Assembly: GCF_050433125.1 (NCBI RefSeq)
Contig: NZ_JBNPXV010000008.1
Coordinates: forward strand, 170,211 to 234,210
Length of the DNA: 64,000 bases
From: Roseimarinus sediminis
Lineage (GTDB): Bacteria > Bacteroidota > Bacteroidia > Bacteroidales > Prolixibacteraceae
Reading direction: 5' to 3'
Numbering within the stretch: position 1 is the stretch's first letter; each line of letters begins with the position of its first letter. Positions 63,828 through 64,000 of the stretch are shown here, piece by piece. The translations under genes were made by a program, and so were the position numbers. The notes beneath the pieces are model-generated. The model was not told the origin of the DNA and did not search any database. It was given only the letters and a program-made list of their open reading frames with translations.

Positions 63828-63841
63828 CATTAAGAAAGAAA

Positions 63842-63868
63842 GGGTTGCAAGTTTTGCAGCCCTTTTTT
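63842..63868 (+). terminator. Rho-independent terminator after tRNA-Met
   Basis: GGGTTGCAA (63842-63850) and TTGCAGCCC (63854-63862) pair with one wobble, then TTTTTT. The final 132 nt (63869-64000) show no recognisable feature. Confidence 0.8.
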
Positions 63869-64000
63869 GTTTGTTGTTGTAAACCAACTGCAACTTTATT
63901 TTTTAGGATCAAGCCAATTTTCTGGGGATTTACGATTTTCAAGCATAAATTTTAGCTAATCTATAAAGAAAGAAGGGGATGTTTCTTACCCCTCTGAACT

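Overview
The window comes from a member of the Bacteroidota, most likely a marine or anaerobic Marinilabiliales/Prolixibacteraceae-type organism. This rests on SusC/SusD pairs, Por-type (T9SS) C-terminal sorting domains, Bacteroidota-specific families (DUF2723/GT117, an HU-related protein, a DUF6427-like membrane protein) and several promoters of the Bacteroidota form TTTG-N18-20-TAnnTTTG. The genus assignment is inference. Two N runs (17847-17943 and 63572-63669) are assembly gaps, and both sit inside near-identical tandem repeats.

Region 1 (1-27.5 kb) starts with the tail of a sugar isomerase (SIS) gene, then a large minus-strand polysaccharide-utilisation-type locus. In transcription order it reads SusC, SusD, a surface lipoprotein, two LRR/Ig-like T9SS proteins, a terminator, an endonuclease/exonuclease/phosphatase-fold (EEP) lipoprotein with a jacalin-like lectin domain, a class A acid phosphatase-like lipoprotein, GH63-like, GH92, GH29, a PIG-L type deacetylase, GH28 and a large sodium:solute symporter. 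Region 2 (27.9-39.8 kb) has a divergent AraC-type regulator and a complete plus-strand myo-inositol catabolic operon (iolJ, iolB, iolC, iolD, iolA, iolE, iolG), followed by a second GH92 mannosidase.

Taken together, regions 1 and 2 suggest a system that dismantles inositol-linked glycans or glycolipids (GPI-anchor, MIPC or GIPC type). Mannosidases and a fucosidase would trim the glycan, a PIG-L enzyme would act on an N-acetyl sugar, an Isc1/sphingomyelinase-like phosphodiesterase and a phosphatase would free inositol, and the iol operon would consume it. This is a hypothesis from gene content, not a demonstrated function.

Region 3 (39.8-55.6 kb) is mostly housekeeping: a decayed chemoreceptor relic, bacteriohemerythrin, an MFS transporter, a NodU-type carbamoyltransferase with a membrane partner, a GT117/polysaccharide deacetylase/purD operon, a Nudix hydrolase, a LysE exporter, a four-gene redox/chaperone operon (three thioredoxin-fold proteins plus an orphan GroES), a candidate small RNA with promoter and terminator, and gpmI.

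Region 4 (55.6-64 kb) holds a truncated AAA-family ATPase, an intact IS4-family element with 20-bp inverted repeats and a 7-bp target duplication just upstream of an aldehyde dehydrogenase gene, katG, an unrecognised 402-aa gene, an HU-like gene behind 22-bp spaced repeats, and a tandem array of degenerate tRNA-like units (period 99 bp) ending in an intact tRNA-Met(CAU).
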